DNA from: Nemertoderma westbladi
Taxonomy: Eukaryota > Xenacoelomorpha > Nemertodermatida > Nemertodermatidae
Length of the DNA: 52,050 nucleotides
Assembly: GCA_032718475.1 (NCBI GenBank)
Contig: JAUCBJ010004247.1
Coordinates: 1 to 52,050 of the forward strand
Direction of reading: 5' to 3'
Translations under genes and position numbers: made by a program
The notes under the pieces: generated by a model
Seen by the model: the letters and a program-made list of their open reading frames with translations, nothing else
Databases searched by the model: none
What the model was told of the DNA's origin: nothing
Shown here: positions 20,939-31,701 of the stretch, one piece after another
Numbering within the stretch: position 1 is the stretch's first letter
How the letters are laid out: every line of letters begins with the position of its first letter

Positions 20939-21035
20939 TAACGACCAAATCAATGGATATTTAGCTGACGATCAATCAATGGGAACAAACTATACCTCGT
21001 CTGTCCGGGACAAAAGGGCCGGCAACGATAAACAG
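20939..21035 (+). CDS. Titin-like gene, exon 7 (short linker)
   Basis: Acceptor gttttgcag|T, donor AAACAG|gtaagt, phase 2 in and phase 0 out. It encodes a 33-residue hydrophilic linker (SNDQINGYLADDQSMGTNYT, then SSVRDKRAGNDKQ). No domain is recognised. Support comes from the strong splice sites and the frame joining both neighbours. Confidence 0.62.
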
Positions 21036-21211
21036 GTAAGTAGGAAAGGGTATTTAAAAGGTAAAAAAGCTAAATGCCCAAATGCTATTTGAAAACCTTA
21101 TGTGATCTCTCATATTGAAGCTTTCCATTCTGTTTACGAAGATACCGGTTCCAATTTATATACCAGGGAATCATTAATATCATATCGATTGAGGACACGG
21201 GATTATTGTAT

Positions 21212-21619
21212 GGCTGAGCATAAAAAGGTCCTATGTGACAATTTCTTAGAATGAGAGTTATACTCATACAGAGGTCCTAGGAGACCTAACTTAACTTACC
21301 AAAAAGGTTCTGAGATCCATGAACAATATTATCTGATATCCTGGAGTAAAATAGTCCTACAGTATGTACAGTAAAAATCGCATAGACATAAACAAAAAAG
21401 GTCTTATTGTGTACAATACTGCCTGATATTGACAATTTTGAAGTTTTTAAAAAAACATTTTTTTGAAAGTAAAGATTTTTGAAGTACATCTGTAGGCCTA
21501 CTTGCCATTAAAGATACAGAAGGCCAAGATCAACTGTAATGTGTAGGTAAAAAAAAACGCAAAATTTAGATTATCTCAGAATGACACTTTGGTCACATAG
21601 GACCTTTCTATGCTCAGCC
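21212..21619. mobile_element. MITE-like element with ~28-45 bp inverted ends
   Basis: The left end GGCTGAGCATAAAAAGGTCC with TATGTGAC is matched in inverse orientation by GTCACATAGGACCTTTCTAT with GCTCAGCC. Weaker matching extends inward to TTCT.AGAATGA. The 408-bp interior has no coding capacity. It lies in intron 7; no clear target duplication. Confidence 0.7.
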
Positions 21620-21859
21620 CTTCAAGTGTTCTTCTAAGGATTTAAACTAGGCCCACAACCTCGCTGGGTGTAGGAGTGACGGCCCACCCAATAGAGTATT
21701 TCACAAAATTTATTAGATAAATCCTTCGGGTTTGTGAGACCCGTCTCCCTCTTTATGGCTGCCCCCTTAATGAATGAGTAGGATTTCTATTGTGTTATCA
21801 ACCTCTGTTGCTTGAGTTATCAAACTAATGTACAACAACCAGCCTTTCCAGTGTCCGCG

Positions 21860-22030
21860 GCGATACAAATGTGTTGTTTTAATTGTGGAAGGATGGGACA
21901 CTTCGCAATTAAATGCTTCAAACATTGAAACCGTTGTCCCAATCAGAACCAATAAGTAAGGATTGTAGGATTGTACCAAAAGACTGTGTTTAAACATTTA
22001 TGTTAGATACTGGTTCTGGTTCAGAATTCA
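21860..22030 (+). pseudogene. LTR-retroelement gag/protease relic
   Basis: A perfect zinc knuckle C-x2-C-x4-H-x4-C (21875-21916, CFNCGRMGHFAIKC) stops four codons later. About 90 bp on, in another frame, MLDTGSGSEF (22000-22029) carries the Asp-Thr-Gly active-site motif of a retroelement aspartic protease. The neighbouring frames are broken and no LTR pair was found, so this is an old fragment. Confidence 0.5.
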
Positions 22031-23333
22031 AGATAATATCAATTATTTCTATACAGCGTCGTGGGATGTGGTGAAATTATTGGGTGTTACCCGATACATG
22101 GGTAACACCGTTTACCGTTTATTGGAGCGGTTTCAGCGATGAATGTAGAGGATTTCTCGTGCCTTCAGCCCGATAAGCTCCTAAACGGCTTTTAAAAAGT
22201 ATCTCAAAAATATTTCCAAGTGCTAAATCACTATGCTTATTGTTTTGGTTTCTCGGTGGTGATGACTGACTCAAACTAGCTCGCATAAAACATGGTCTTA
22301 CAACGACTTGTACTTTACTGACTGCTACAACCTTTCTAAGACATTTCAAGAACGCAGTGATTTATATTTTCCAGATGTTATTATTGTCTTCCTTCAGATA
22401 AAAGTAATGTACTGTACGTAACACCATTGAAAAACGAGTAGCTCCGTTGAGCCAGCGGGCTGAGTGCGCAAGCACTAGAGGGCTGGTTTTGGCCTAAGAC
22501 TCAGAACTCTCACGGAAACTAACCACGTCAACAAGCCCCACCTTGGTGGGTAGGCTGACAGTTTAGCTCTGAGCGGAGAACTAAGCCACGATAGAGTGCC
22601 CAAGGACTGCCATCTTCAAGGCTGAGTTACTGACTGAAGAAAATGGGAGAAATGTGCCCCTAATGGTGTTCGGTGGTCAAAAAGGATGTGCAGAGTTGAC
22701 CCATAATTATCACTTGTTGAGGTTTGAGGTCCTTCCCCTAGCAAGGATCTCTAATATTGACAATTTACGTTAAAATATAATTGAAACATGTAGTTTAACT
22801 GACCAATTATTATATAAACCTCTTTATATCATGGGGGTTATTGGATATTGCAATAAGAGGGACTTGCTTCCCTGGATTTACTACTGTGCCAGTCAGAGTT
22901 AAGAGAAACAAGGCACTCCCATTGGGTGAGGGTAAATTGAGAGGAAGCCGTACCAGCTGATATATTGATTAGTTGGGTGAAGGTGAATGTGCGGTTAGGG
23001 ACCGTTGAATATGGGATAATATCAAGGGGCTTTTATATTTGTGATTGGGACGGAAGTATTGTGGGGTGTATTTATATATTGCAGCTAAATTAATATAAAG
23101 GGAGAGTGCGATTTATAGGGGCTGCCTACGAAGGCATGAAAAATATCCTGAGTGACCATCATGTTGAAATTATTCTAGGAATTAAGGCAATTCATCTCTT
23201 TCCCACATGTATTTGTACACCAACTGCTATGACCACTACTACTGTTCTTTTGCGCGACGAATACTCGTCAAAATTCCAATGGCCTAAAAACTGGAAGTTC
23301 GGTGTTTTTTTAACAACTGCAAGATTTAGTCTG
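22031..23333. other. Intron 7 segment, no intact gene
   Basis: Contains a moderately GC-rich stretch (22440-22760) with short open pieces such as VPLMVFGGQKGCAEL that could belong to the preceding retroelement. Nothing here is firmly identifiable. Confidence 0.35.
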
Positions 23334-23805
23334 GCAATGGGGTAGACGACTCGGAAATTTTTTTTAGAGATTTCGTTGGTTTCATGTGAAAGTGCATGTG
23401 AAAAAACCCCAGGGAAAAATTTTACTTAAAAAAATGGCCAAGTTATAGCGATTTTAAAACGCAAAATTAGCAACATCGAAAAATTAGGCCGTTTCAGAAA
23501 ACTGCACTAGCGACGTCACTAGTGCAGCAGTAAATGTTCATTGGTTACTATCAATATAAATCTCTTAGTAACTAAAATAAATAGTGTAGCTAATATATGT
23601 TTAGTGTGTTTTTGTGTTGTGTGTAATACACCATAAGCCTTAATACAACAACCATTTATAGGGGGTCGGAGCCCCCCCACCCCCCCTAATTTTTTTAAAA
23701 TTTCAATAAAATGCTACGAAATTTGGTATGATGATAGATCGACACCTTTTCTTACTGGTGGCCTGTCCGGATTTTTTAATTTATGAGCTATTTCGATACA
23801 ACAAG

Positions 23806-24315
23806 CCGTTAAAAATCGTCTATTTCGCAATATTTAGCCACCTCCGTCGGCTTTATTTTTCGTCTTTGAAATGAGATCCAGATATCATTAGAACCGCCTT
23901 CATCTGCAGATTCCGAATCTGAACCCGTTGTAAATTTCACCAATCTCTTCCGGAGATATTATCAAAATACTAAGGTGTCAATTTTGTGACGTAAATCGCT
24001 ATAATTCTAATGTTTTTTTTACTCAATTCTAGAATATTAATTATAGGTAATGAGAAAACAACATGGAGAGTTTTAAACGCTCAGCTAAATAATAATTAAT
24101 ATTCTAGAATAAAGACAACAAAACATCAGAATTATAGCGATTTACGTCTCTAAATTTACACATTAGAATTTTGATAAAATTTAAAACGGTTTTCAGATTC
24201 GGAATCTACAGACGAAGGAGGTTCTAATGATATCCAGATTACATTTCAAAGACGTAAAATAAAGTCTACGGAGGTGGTTAAACATTGCTAAATAGACATT
24301 TTTTAAGGATTCATA
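23806..24315. mobile_element. ~510-bp near-palindromic element
   Basis: Two arms of about 235 bp (for example GATATCATTAGAACC on the left, GGTTCTAATGATATC on the right) surround a loop of about 40 bp. Near the centre both arms carry AATCGCTATAATTCT or its complement and ATTCTAGAATA. It is non-coding and could fold into one long hairpin. Confidence 0.75.
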
Positions 24316-24862
24316 ACAAGTTAATTATTCCAGAATAATATTTAATTATCCCAAACTATACAGTGTTGTTAGCTATAAGAATAAAACATATTTTGTAGCC
24401 AAAAACTGCCAGGTGGTAGAAATCCAGTAGCTTATTGATGTTGTATTAAGCTTCAAAACGTAGATTACTTTGGATTAGATTGTTGATTCGCACTTTTTCT
24501 ATGGTAATTATTTTTATACAAGATAAATTATTGAATACCAAATAGCATTTATTGTTATCAATAATTCTAGAACAGTTTAATTACTTTTAATTTTCTTTAA
24601 AACATTTTTTTTCACATGTACTGTAGCTACCCAAAATATGTCAAGAACATAAATCAATAGCCCAAAACATTATGTTTTGGTATTTTTTGGAATTTGACAT
24701 TTTTGGATGTCAAACCAAAAACAGCTATTATGAAAGGCAGAATAATGGTGACACGGGCAACACTAGTACCAGTAACACTTTACAGTGAACTGTCCGAGTT
24801 GTTTGTTAACTGAACGTACGTAAATAAGTGCGTCAATGAAAAGATATGAGGATAATACTGTA

Positions 24863-26375
24863 CAGCATGTCCTGGAATATAGTGTCGTTATTCAGGTACC
24901 TGGACCCCCCCCCCCCCAAATTTTTCTACAAATCTTAATGAGATTGCATGAAATTTGAAGCAGATAGTTTCACTTTTTCTCCAGATAGTTGCTTTCATTC
25001 TTTAGCTACAAGCGTTTGAAAAAGGTGTCTCCGTCGGTATTGCGCCAGTTACACCGCAGTTATTCTTCAGCCTTATAGCGATTTCTTGATTTTGACGGAA
25101 AGCTGGCAATGCAAGGATTCCAAATATGTATCACAATCTGAATTTCATCGTAAAACAGCAGAGATATGGGCATTTTAAAGTTGCATGGTTTTACACCTGC
25201 GCGAGGCTATTTTATTCTATTAAAAAATACACCATATTCTAGAACATGTTGTTTATCCCATACGTAGCTGGGCAACAATGCAATAACTCTGTAATCATAC
25301 TATTGCGTAGCTGTTCGTATATAAGATAATAATTAAAGTATTAATATATCGGAATAATTAAATAACCATGTGTTTACTGTATATGCTCGGGTGTAGAGTT
25401 TATAACTACTTTGTAAAAAATGTAAACATTAACTCAAAACAACATTAATAGTTTAAGGTGAAATAAAGTAAAGATAACAATGAATTATGGTAAGAGTGAA
25501 TGTATAAATTAAAGGGGAGTTAGGGTGAGGGGTACATCTCCCTGTCCAAATCCCTGACTCCCGCCCCATCCCCGAACCCCAGACCCCTCCAGGGCCTCCT
25601 TCCACCGCGGAGGCACAGAGAGTTTGCCCTTAATAAGGCGAACTGCAGTCGCCTTCTCACAGCCCCCAGGACTGCTCCCAACCCCCGCTGCCTCATCCCC
25701 GCCCTCCTCACCACCAGTGCGTCCGCGAGGTGGCGGATGAATTTCTCGCCCTCGGCGCCCCAGACTCCGTCGGTGGAGCACACGAGGGGGGTGAAGTTCA
25801 TCCGCCTCGACTCACAGGGCTCCTGGTAGTGGGCCTTCTTCTCGCGTTCTTTCTGTGAGAGAAGGGTCTCCACAGAGCGGTTTGAACGAACGTAGGAGGT
25901 GGCGTCGACATTAATTACAAACATCATCAATTATCGTTCGTATATAAACAAAGTGTTCTAGAATATGGATTATTATTTAAATATAATAAAATAGCCTCGC
26001 GCAGATGCTAAATCATGCAACATTTGAACGATCATATCTTAGCTATTTTACGACCAAATTCAGATTATGATACGTATTTGGAATCCTTGCACATGGCCCG
26101 CTTTCCGTCAATATCAACAAATCGCTATAAGGCTGAAGAATAACTGCGGTGTAACTGGCGCAATACCGACGGAGACACCTTTTTCAAGCGCTTGTAGCTA
26201 AAGAATGAAAGCAAAAATAAAATTCTGGGTCACCCAGCAAGTAGGAGGGAGGTGAAACTATCTCTGCTTCAAATTTCATGCAATCTCATTAAGATTTGTA
26301 GACAAATTTGGGGGGGGGGGGGGGGGGGGGGGGTCCAGGTACCTCCATAACGACACTATATTCCAGGACATGGTG
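24863..26375. mobile_element. TIR element 1, with a captured retrotransposon fragment
   Basis: The ends are CAGCATGTCCTGGAATATAG on the left and its near-complement ending GGACATGGTG on the right, with arms of about 420 bp. TA precedes the left end. Arm landmarks are a C tract (24905-24917) on the left and a G tract (26310-26333) on the right, CTTTAGCTACAAGCG, and CAAGGATTCCAAATA. The interior holds a minus-strand piece of a retrotransposon ORF (25520-25930). The same family occurs at 43414-45944 and, as a single arm, near 30276-30405. Confidence 0.78.
25520..25930 (-). pseudogene. C-terminal fragment of a retrotransposon ORF
   Basis: 136 codons, with no protein start typical of its family. 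It aligns by eye with the C terminus of the 15.2-20.0 kb element: MNFTPLVCSTDGVWG against GNFSPFVASCDGIVA, and LCLRGGRRPWRGLGFGDGAG against HCLRGSRVNWRSGLGLEDGAG. Only the part after the nuclease-like motifs is present. It is GC-rich in an AT-rich surround and sits exactly between the arms of TIR element 1. Confidence 0.72.
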
Positions 26376-27141
26376 TCTACTACTATTATCATGTAGGCAT
26401 TGCATTGTTGCCAAGATACTTATGAGATAAACAAAATGTTCTAATTTCATTATTAATTATTCTAGAATAATTAACTTGATGAATAATTTGCCTCCATACC
26501 GCTATCCTATAATCGATTCTTAACACAACACAAATACACATCCAAATAAATACTTAGCTACATTTATTATTTGTTTTATTTTAGATACTGCAATAGTATA
26601 CTTTATATTAGCCAATCAACTGCGCTTGATAACTGTTGCTGTGTTATGGCTGACGTCAAATGTGCAAAGTCCTAAAACGGCCTGATTTTTCGATGTTGTT
26701 AATTTTGCGTTTTAAAATCGCTATAACTCGGCCAAAATTAATTTTTTTGAAGTAAAATTTCTCTCTGGGGTTTTTTCACATGCTCTTTCGCATGAAACCA
26801 ACGAAAACTCGAAAAAAAATTTCCGAGTCGTCAACCCCATTCCAAGACATTTTCAGCCAGTTGAAATATGATATTTGAAAAATGGAGTCTTTTTGTCATA
26901 ACATAGAAACCTACAGACATCCATCCAGTCATTATGAAATATTGTCATATGAAATGTGTGCTATATTTGAACAATAATTCATTTTTCCGTTTCAATTTCT
27001 ATAGATTTATTCAAAGTCATGTTTAAATCGCATAGTATACAGTAGTATTTTGTTATTTGAGATGTAGAGGAAGTTAATAGAAATATAATATTGTAATCAT
27101 TTTTTTTTTAGAAAATTAGTAATAATAATATTAATAATATT

Positions 27142-27162
27142 ATGTTTTGGATATTGAATTAG
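27142..27162 (+). promoter_or_regulatory. Short upstream ORF before the glycosyltransferase
   Basis: ATG with six codons (MFWILN) and TAG lies 15 bp before the main ATG at 27177. If transcribed it could lower translation of the main frame. Its use is inference only. Confidence 0.3.
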
Positions 27163-27176
27163 TTCAATGTGAACGA

Positions 27177-28304
27177 ATGGCAACAAAGAAGAAGAAGTAT
27201 ATTTGTTTCATTATTATTCTTCTTGCCTGTATAGCGAACGTGTTGTATGGGATAACATTAATGTATGATAAATCATATGCAGCCAGTAAATTACCTAAAC
27301 TTCCAGTCGGTCATATAGAATCGTTTCCTGCATTTTTATGGGGTCAAACTTCGCTACACGATCAAACAAAAGTGGACTACATTATAGAAAACACCAATGG
27401 GTGTGTTAACATATCCGATGGCGACCATCATACTAGAGTACTCCTGATGATAAAAACACGAACAACAGCCACAGACCGAAGACAAGCGATAAGAAACACT
27501 TGGGGGCCACAAAACGTTATCAATGATACGAAAATAGTCACATTGTTTGTAATGGGATACCCAAATGACGCTTCAACCCAAACTAACATTTTAGAAGAAA
27601 GTAGTATATATGGAGATATTGTTCAGGGCAACTTCATAGATACCTATTACAACTTAACACTGAAACTGTTGATGTCTTTAGATTGGATAGAGCGATATTG
27701 TACTAAAGCGACTTTCATCGGTTCCGGCGATGATGACATGTTTATTAATCCATACGAGATGGTTCGATATTTATCCGGGGTGAATCGTTCTAATTTCTAT
27801 GGAGGTAGTTTGTGGGCTAAACAGAAACACCCCCCTGTCTACTGTTCTGGTGCTTTATATTTTCTTTCAAAGTATCTAATACCTCAATTGTTGTCCAGAG
27901 TGCCCCACAATAAACTAGTTCCCTTTGACGATCTTTATATGGGACTTCTAGCTACTGACATTAATATTAGTCCAATTAAAATATCTTCCATTCATATTCC
28001 TGAGGGTAATACTGTTAATACCTTTGATTTCTGCGAAACCCCTAGTGTTTTAGCTAGCCACGGCTTCTCAGCAAACATTCTTAGACGCCAATGGAAAGGT
28101 TTGGAAGTGGTGTACAAGAATTATACAGCTCCAACATGGATAACTAAATATCCTTGTTCAAAATATTGGCTTAGACTACATAATTATTTATGGAACGGGA
28201 TGTTTATATTTGTTCTTTTCATATTGGTCGGACTCGGAATCAGCAAAAATAGTTGGGCGGCTGAAATATATTTAAGTACTATAATCATTAATTCTCCCGA
28301 CTAG
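27177..28304 (+). CDS. Beta-1,3-galactosyltransferase-like protein (GT31 family), single exon
   Basis: A predicted Golgi type II membrane enzyme adding a sugar in beta-1,3 linkage; the acceptor is unknown. 375 residues from the ATG at 27177. The parts are: a cytoplasmic KKKK stub, a signal anchor (about 8-29), a stem, then family motifs. These are RRQAIRNTWG, VTLFVMG, YGDIVQGNFIDTYYNLTLKL, the metal-binding GSGDDDMFINP (DxD type), PPVYCSGALYFLS and FDDLYMG (the ED-V-Y-G position). Several N-x-S/T sites are present. An unusual point is a second hydrophobic stretch near the C terminus (about 342-356, MFIFVLFILVGLGI), not typical for the family. Single-exon structure is common for B3GALT genes. 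It lies in intron 7 of the titin-like gene, on the same strand, next to the inverted-repeat cluster. Confidence 0.87.
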   Translation: MATKKKKYICFIIILLACIANVLYGITLMYDKSYAASKLPKLPVGHIESFPAFLWGQTSLHDQTKVDYIIENTNGCVNISDGDHHTRVLLMIKTRTTATDRRQAIRNTWGPQNVINDTKIVTLFVMGYPNDASTQTNILEESSIYGDIVQGNFIDTYYNLTLKLLMSLDWIERYCTKATFIGSGDDDMFINPYEMVRYLSGVNRSNFYGGSLWAKQKHPPVYCSGALYFLSKYLIPQLLSRVPHNKLVPFDDLYMGLLATDINISPIKISSIHIPEGNTVNTFDFCETPSVLASHGFSANILRRQWKGLEVVYKNYTAPTWITKYPCSKYWLRLHNYLWNGMFIFVLFILVGLGISKNSWAAEIYLSTIIINSPD

Positions 28305-29756
28305 AGTCAGTAGAGAGAACTTTAGATATTTAAGTGGCAGTATGTAATCAATCTGTTTTGATAACAATACCATTTAATTTGATCAGTCGCTGTGGACCGG
28401 AGACCTCTCTCCATGCTAGTTACCCACGAACCCACGGTTCCTCTATGAATCGAATCTTCACCCCGGATCGGGACGGCGGGACCTTCTCCAGGCGTCTCTC
28501 CAGAACCACAGATGAAACCCTCACGTCTATAGTTACTGTTAGGGTGAATTGTGTCATTTTGCAAATAATACATAATATACTAATTAAAAACATTATATTA
28601 CATACCTAATTTGGTACAAATTAATATTGAAAACTATTGTCCTCCGGGCCGTTTCATTTCACAATAAAATTACATATTGTTCCCGTACGGGAAATTAAAT
28701 ACTTTATTTACCGTCACGTCCATCGAACTATCTTTATATTGACTTCGCTCGCTGTGCTCACTCGAAATGTTGATGATACAGGGACGAGTGGTAAATGAAG
28801 CTTATTTAATTTAACAGCCAAAACATCGTTTTAAATGTTGGATTAAATCAAATACGTAAACGTGCTGCTGCAAGTATCTTCTTTATTATAAAATATAAAT
28901 AACCTTTGAGGTGTAGATAATTATTTTTGGTGTACTGCTGCTGTTGAGGGGCCAGTCCTACTTAAATATATGGCTATTTAAATTAGTGTAACTCAGAACA
29001 CTTATACTGTATGTTCAAAGATTTTACAACCCCCAGCACCACAAAGCATTAGTGTTTATAAGTAGTCATTTATCGATCTACTAAAAATAATCATTTTTCA
29101 CATAATTTTATCAGGAAAATCACTAAAATCAAGTTTCATCCAGTTTCTATAATATTAATCCTAAAAATGTCAGAAATTTGTTTTTTATTCCATCTACAGT
29201 AGAGCAGAATTTAATGGGGATTTAAAATCTGAAATCCGCGTAGCCTCTTATATTCCTCGAGTTATCGTGGAATATCTGTCTGTCAAAATGTAAGGCAGAC
29301 AAGACAGACAGGCAACCGACAGACGGACAAACTACATTCAACGAAATATTTAAACTGCCATAAAGCCCCATAACTATAATTTTAGCTCGGTGCTTGTGTT
29401 TCCTTTCTGTCAGATACTATTAACCAACCAGACCTCATACAGGTATTTTTGCTCGGGAAGGTTTTAACTTTGAAGGCGATTATTTCAGAATGACATTTTT
29501 TCGCACGAAAAATACTAAGACTCCGCAGCCATTTCTTAACCGTTTTTTTTTTAAATTTTGCTATATATACAAAAGGTAATTTTCATAAGATTCAATAAAT
29601 TTTGATCAGTTTTCTTAACTAATAATATTTCCTTTTCATTCCTATTCATTTTTTTAATGAAAAATTACAAAAAACATGGGTTTTCTCAGTTTTGAAAAAA
29701 TATTGAATTTTTTTTACTGAATTGCCAATTATCAGAAATAAAAAACGAAAATACAA

Positions 29757-29773
29757 CCCCCCCCCCCCCCCCC
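29757..29773 (+). repeat. Poly-C tract (17 C)
   Basis: Uninterrupted C run in AT-rich intron 7. Confidence 0.9.
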
Positions 29774-30200
29774 TTAAATATATATTAATCATTAGGCCTA
29801 CTAAAATTTATAAATTAGGCCTATCACTAAATTATTTTAATTTATCACTAAATAATAGAAATGACCAGATAAGTCTGCGTATACACCACACCAGTAGTGT
29901 GGACTTGACAGGTGGTGGTCAGTGGGGTTGGCAGAGCCAGTTCATCATGGCTTTAGCACTGTAGTACAACATGCTTTGTTCACTTTGTTCACTTGTCTTC
30001 AGTAGCGGGTGTGCAATGTGCATAACGCACATGTAATTTTGTATGTAAAAATAGTGACACGACAACCGTCTACCATGACATGTGACCAGTGGCGTCGTAG
30101 CATCACCATGCGCCCCCTTTAAACATTTTGCCTGTACCCCCATTACATTAAAAAGTGAAATTTTAATCCAAGTCTTCCTGCAAAATTTCGCTTGTGCGTA

Positions 30201-30219
30201 CCCCCCCCCCCCCCCCCCC
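30201..30219 (+). repeat. Poly-C tract (19 C)
   Basis: Uninterrupted C run. The words TACCCCC and ATTACATTAAAAAGT flank it and also occur about 55-65 bp upstream (near 30135-30155), a small local duplication. Confidence 0.85.
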
Positions 30220-30275
30220 ATTACATTAAAAAGTACACAATATTAATTTGTAATTTACAATCTCAATTTGGTTGA

Positions 30276-30405
30276 AAAATATTTGAGATATGGGAGTTCG
30301 AAAGTTGCATGGTTTTGCATCTGCGCGAGAATATTTTTTATTCAATTTATAAATACTCAGTATTCTGGAACATTATATTTATCTCATAAGTACCTGGGCA
30401 ACAAT
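30276..30405 (+). mobile_element. Solo arm fragment of the TIR element family
   Basis: AAAGTTGCATGGTTTTGCAT, CTGCGCGAG and ATTCTGGAACAT, ending ACCTGGGCAACAATG, match the inner part of the left arm of TIR element 1 (about 25165-25280) in the same order. No partner arm is nearby. Confidence 0.65.
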
Positions 30406-30749
30406 GGACTATTATATAATATTGCTAATTACATTCATACATACAGACATTAAAATAATTGCTCCAGAATTTATTGTGTAGGAAAAATACTACCGGTAGG
30501 TTTTTAGAAAATAATTATTTATTACATGGGAAAAAAGTAGACCACGCTGGCGTTCTGTAAATAAAATGCCTGGAGAGTAGTGAAAAAAAATGTTGTACGT
30601 TTTTGTTACTTAATTCTTTATCTTTAATAAAAGAAAGCGCGATATAGTGTTACAAAATATATTGAACTGCAGTGTTTTAAAAATATTTTTCCTTAGTTAC
30701 TGCACCATAGATACTCTAGGATATAATTTCCTACTTCAGTTGCTTTCAT

Positions 30750-31405
30750 TTAACGAGTTTCCCAACTCACCGAGATCCCGAATAATAACGAAGCCGGCCC
30801 ATCTTCACCGACAGGAGTCCCTACTGTATATCCCGGACTTCCAAAGTACCTCGTTCTCACGACTCCGTGTAATGAGCCATCGACTTCGCATAGAGACCGG
30901 CCGATGGTCGAGAACACCGCGCCAAAATAGAACCTCCAGTTGCGACGGCATCACCCTCCAAGATCAACAACACATATTGCTATCTTGCCCGCTTTCAGAA
31001 AATGTGCGCCAAAATTATCAGTCTCTTGATTTCAACAGTATCAAATGTCTATTTTCCGGAAACACCAAAGATTTATGTTCCTATTGTTAATGTTAAACAG
31101 TAATAGATTTATACGGCCAGTGATTTTTCCAAAATATATTTTAAAAATTAACTGATTTTTTCTGTGTATGAGTATTGGTAGTTTTATTTAGGTTAATTGG
31201 TTTATATTTACTAAGGTTATCCTTATTTTGTATCTATAGGTTAATTATTTTCTGGTTATAAAGTTTTTATTAAATTGATTCTGTCCATGTTCTTGATGGT
31301 TTATTGATGTATTTGTTAATTATTGTTAATATTAATTATCGCTATAAAATCGCAAATTTCGTCAACAAAGAGCGCTACAGGCGCTAACTAACTAACTAAC
31401 TATGT
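30750..31405 (+). pseudogene. LINE C-terminal fragment with (TAAC)n tail
   Basis: Open frame to 31090 with RLRVMSHRLRIETGRWSRTP and then a Cys/His region (SCDGITLQDQQHILLSCPL), a common C-terminal pattern in LINE ORF2 proteins. About 290 bp of 3' region follows, ending in four TAAC units (GCGCTAACTAACTAACTAAC, near 31381-31400), a microsatellite tail of the kind LINEs use. The upstream body is missing. The fragment lies about 300 bp before exon 8. Confidence 0.7.
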
Positions 31406-31701
31406 ATGCAGCACAGTATAATTGATGTCTGGCACAACTTCCTTCACTTGTACTACACTGTAGATACTTCTTAGTCTTACTATACTTTTTAAGTTTCTGG
31501 AAACACAAACAACTAAACTATCTTAACATGAGTTCTAAATGATCTACGTATAATAGGAATAATATTTATAGCGACTTTTAGAATATATTTATGTGAAAGA
31601 GTATGCCTATCTCTCTAATAGGATAACAAGTAGGAAAAAAATGTGCCAAAAATGAAATTTCGACATGTGACAGTACTTCATGAAATATAACACTATTGCA
31701 G

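Larger units (their letters stand above)
23334..26850. mobile_element. Large inverted-repeat element enclosing two others
   Basis: The left arm (about 23334-23635, starting AATGGGGTAGACGACTCGGA) matches the right arm (about 26510-26850, ending CCGAGTCGTCAACCCCATT) in inverse orientation over some 300 bp with moderate divergence. Both arms contain TATAGCGATTTTAAAACGCA or its complement, and ATCGAAAAATTAGGCCGTTT-like text. Between the arms lie a near-palindrome (23806-24315) and a TIR element (24863-26375). No transposase is visible. The whole structure is in intron 7. Confidence 0.72.
28305..30265. other. Intron 7 segment after the glycosyltransferase: no gene seen
   Basis: Includes a GC-rich unidentified island (about 28375-28530), the 14-bp perfect palindrome TTCCCGTACGGGAA (28680-28693), and an imperfect inverted repeat of about 100 bp (28700-28803; TTTATTTACCGT against GAGTGGTAAATGAAG). 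Similar text near 49917-50020 hints at a small repeat family. Two poly-C tracts are listed separately. Confidence 0.45.

Noticed and set aside
22440-22560. A possible tRNA-derived SINE or primer-binding region
   Set aside because: GAGCCAGCGGGCTGAG-like text is not a convincing A box, and no B box at the right distance was seen.
25509-25781. 90-codon frame inside TIR element 1
   Set aside because: It is the wrong frame of the retrotransposon C-terminal fragment at 25520-25930.
28334-28609. Overlapping plus and minus frames in a GC-rich island
   Set aside because: No domain or family could be recognised and there is no start context; kept only as an unidentified island.
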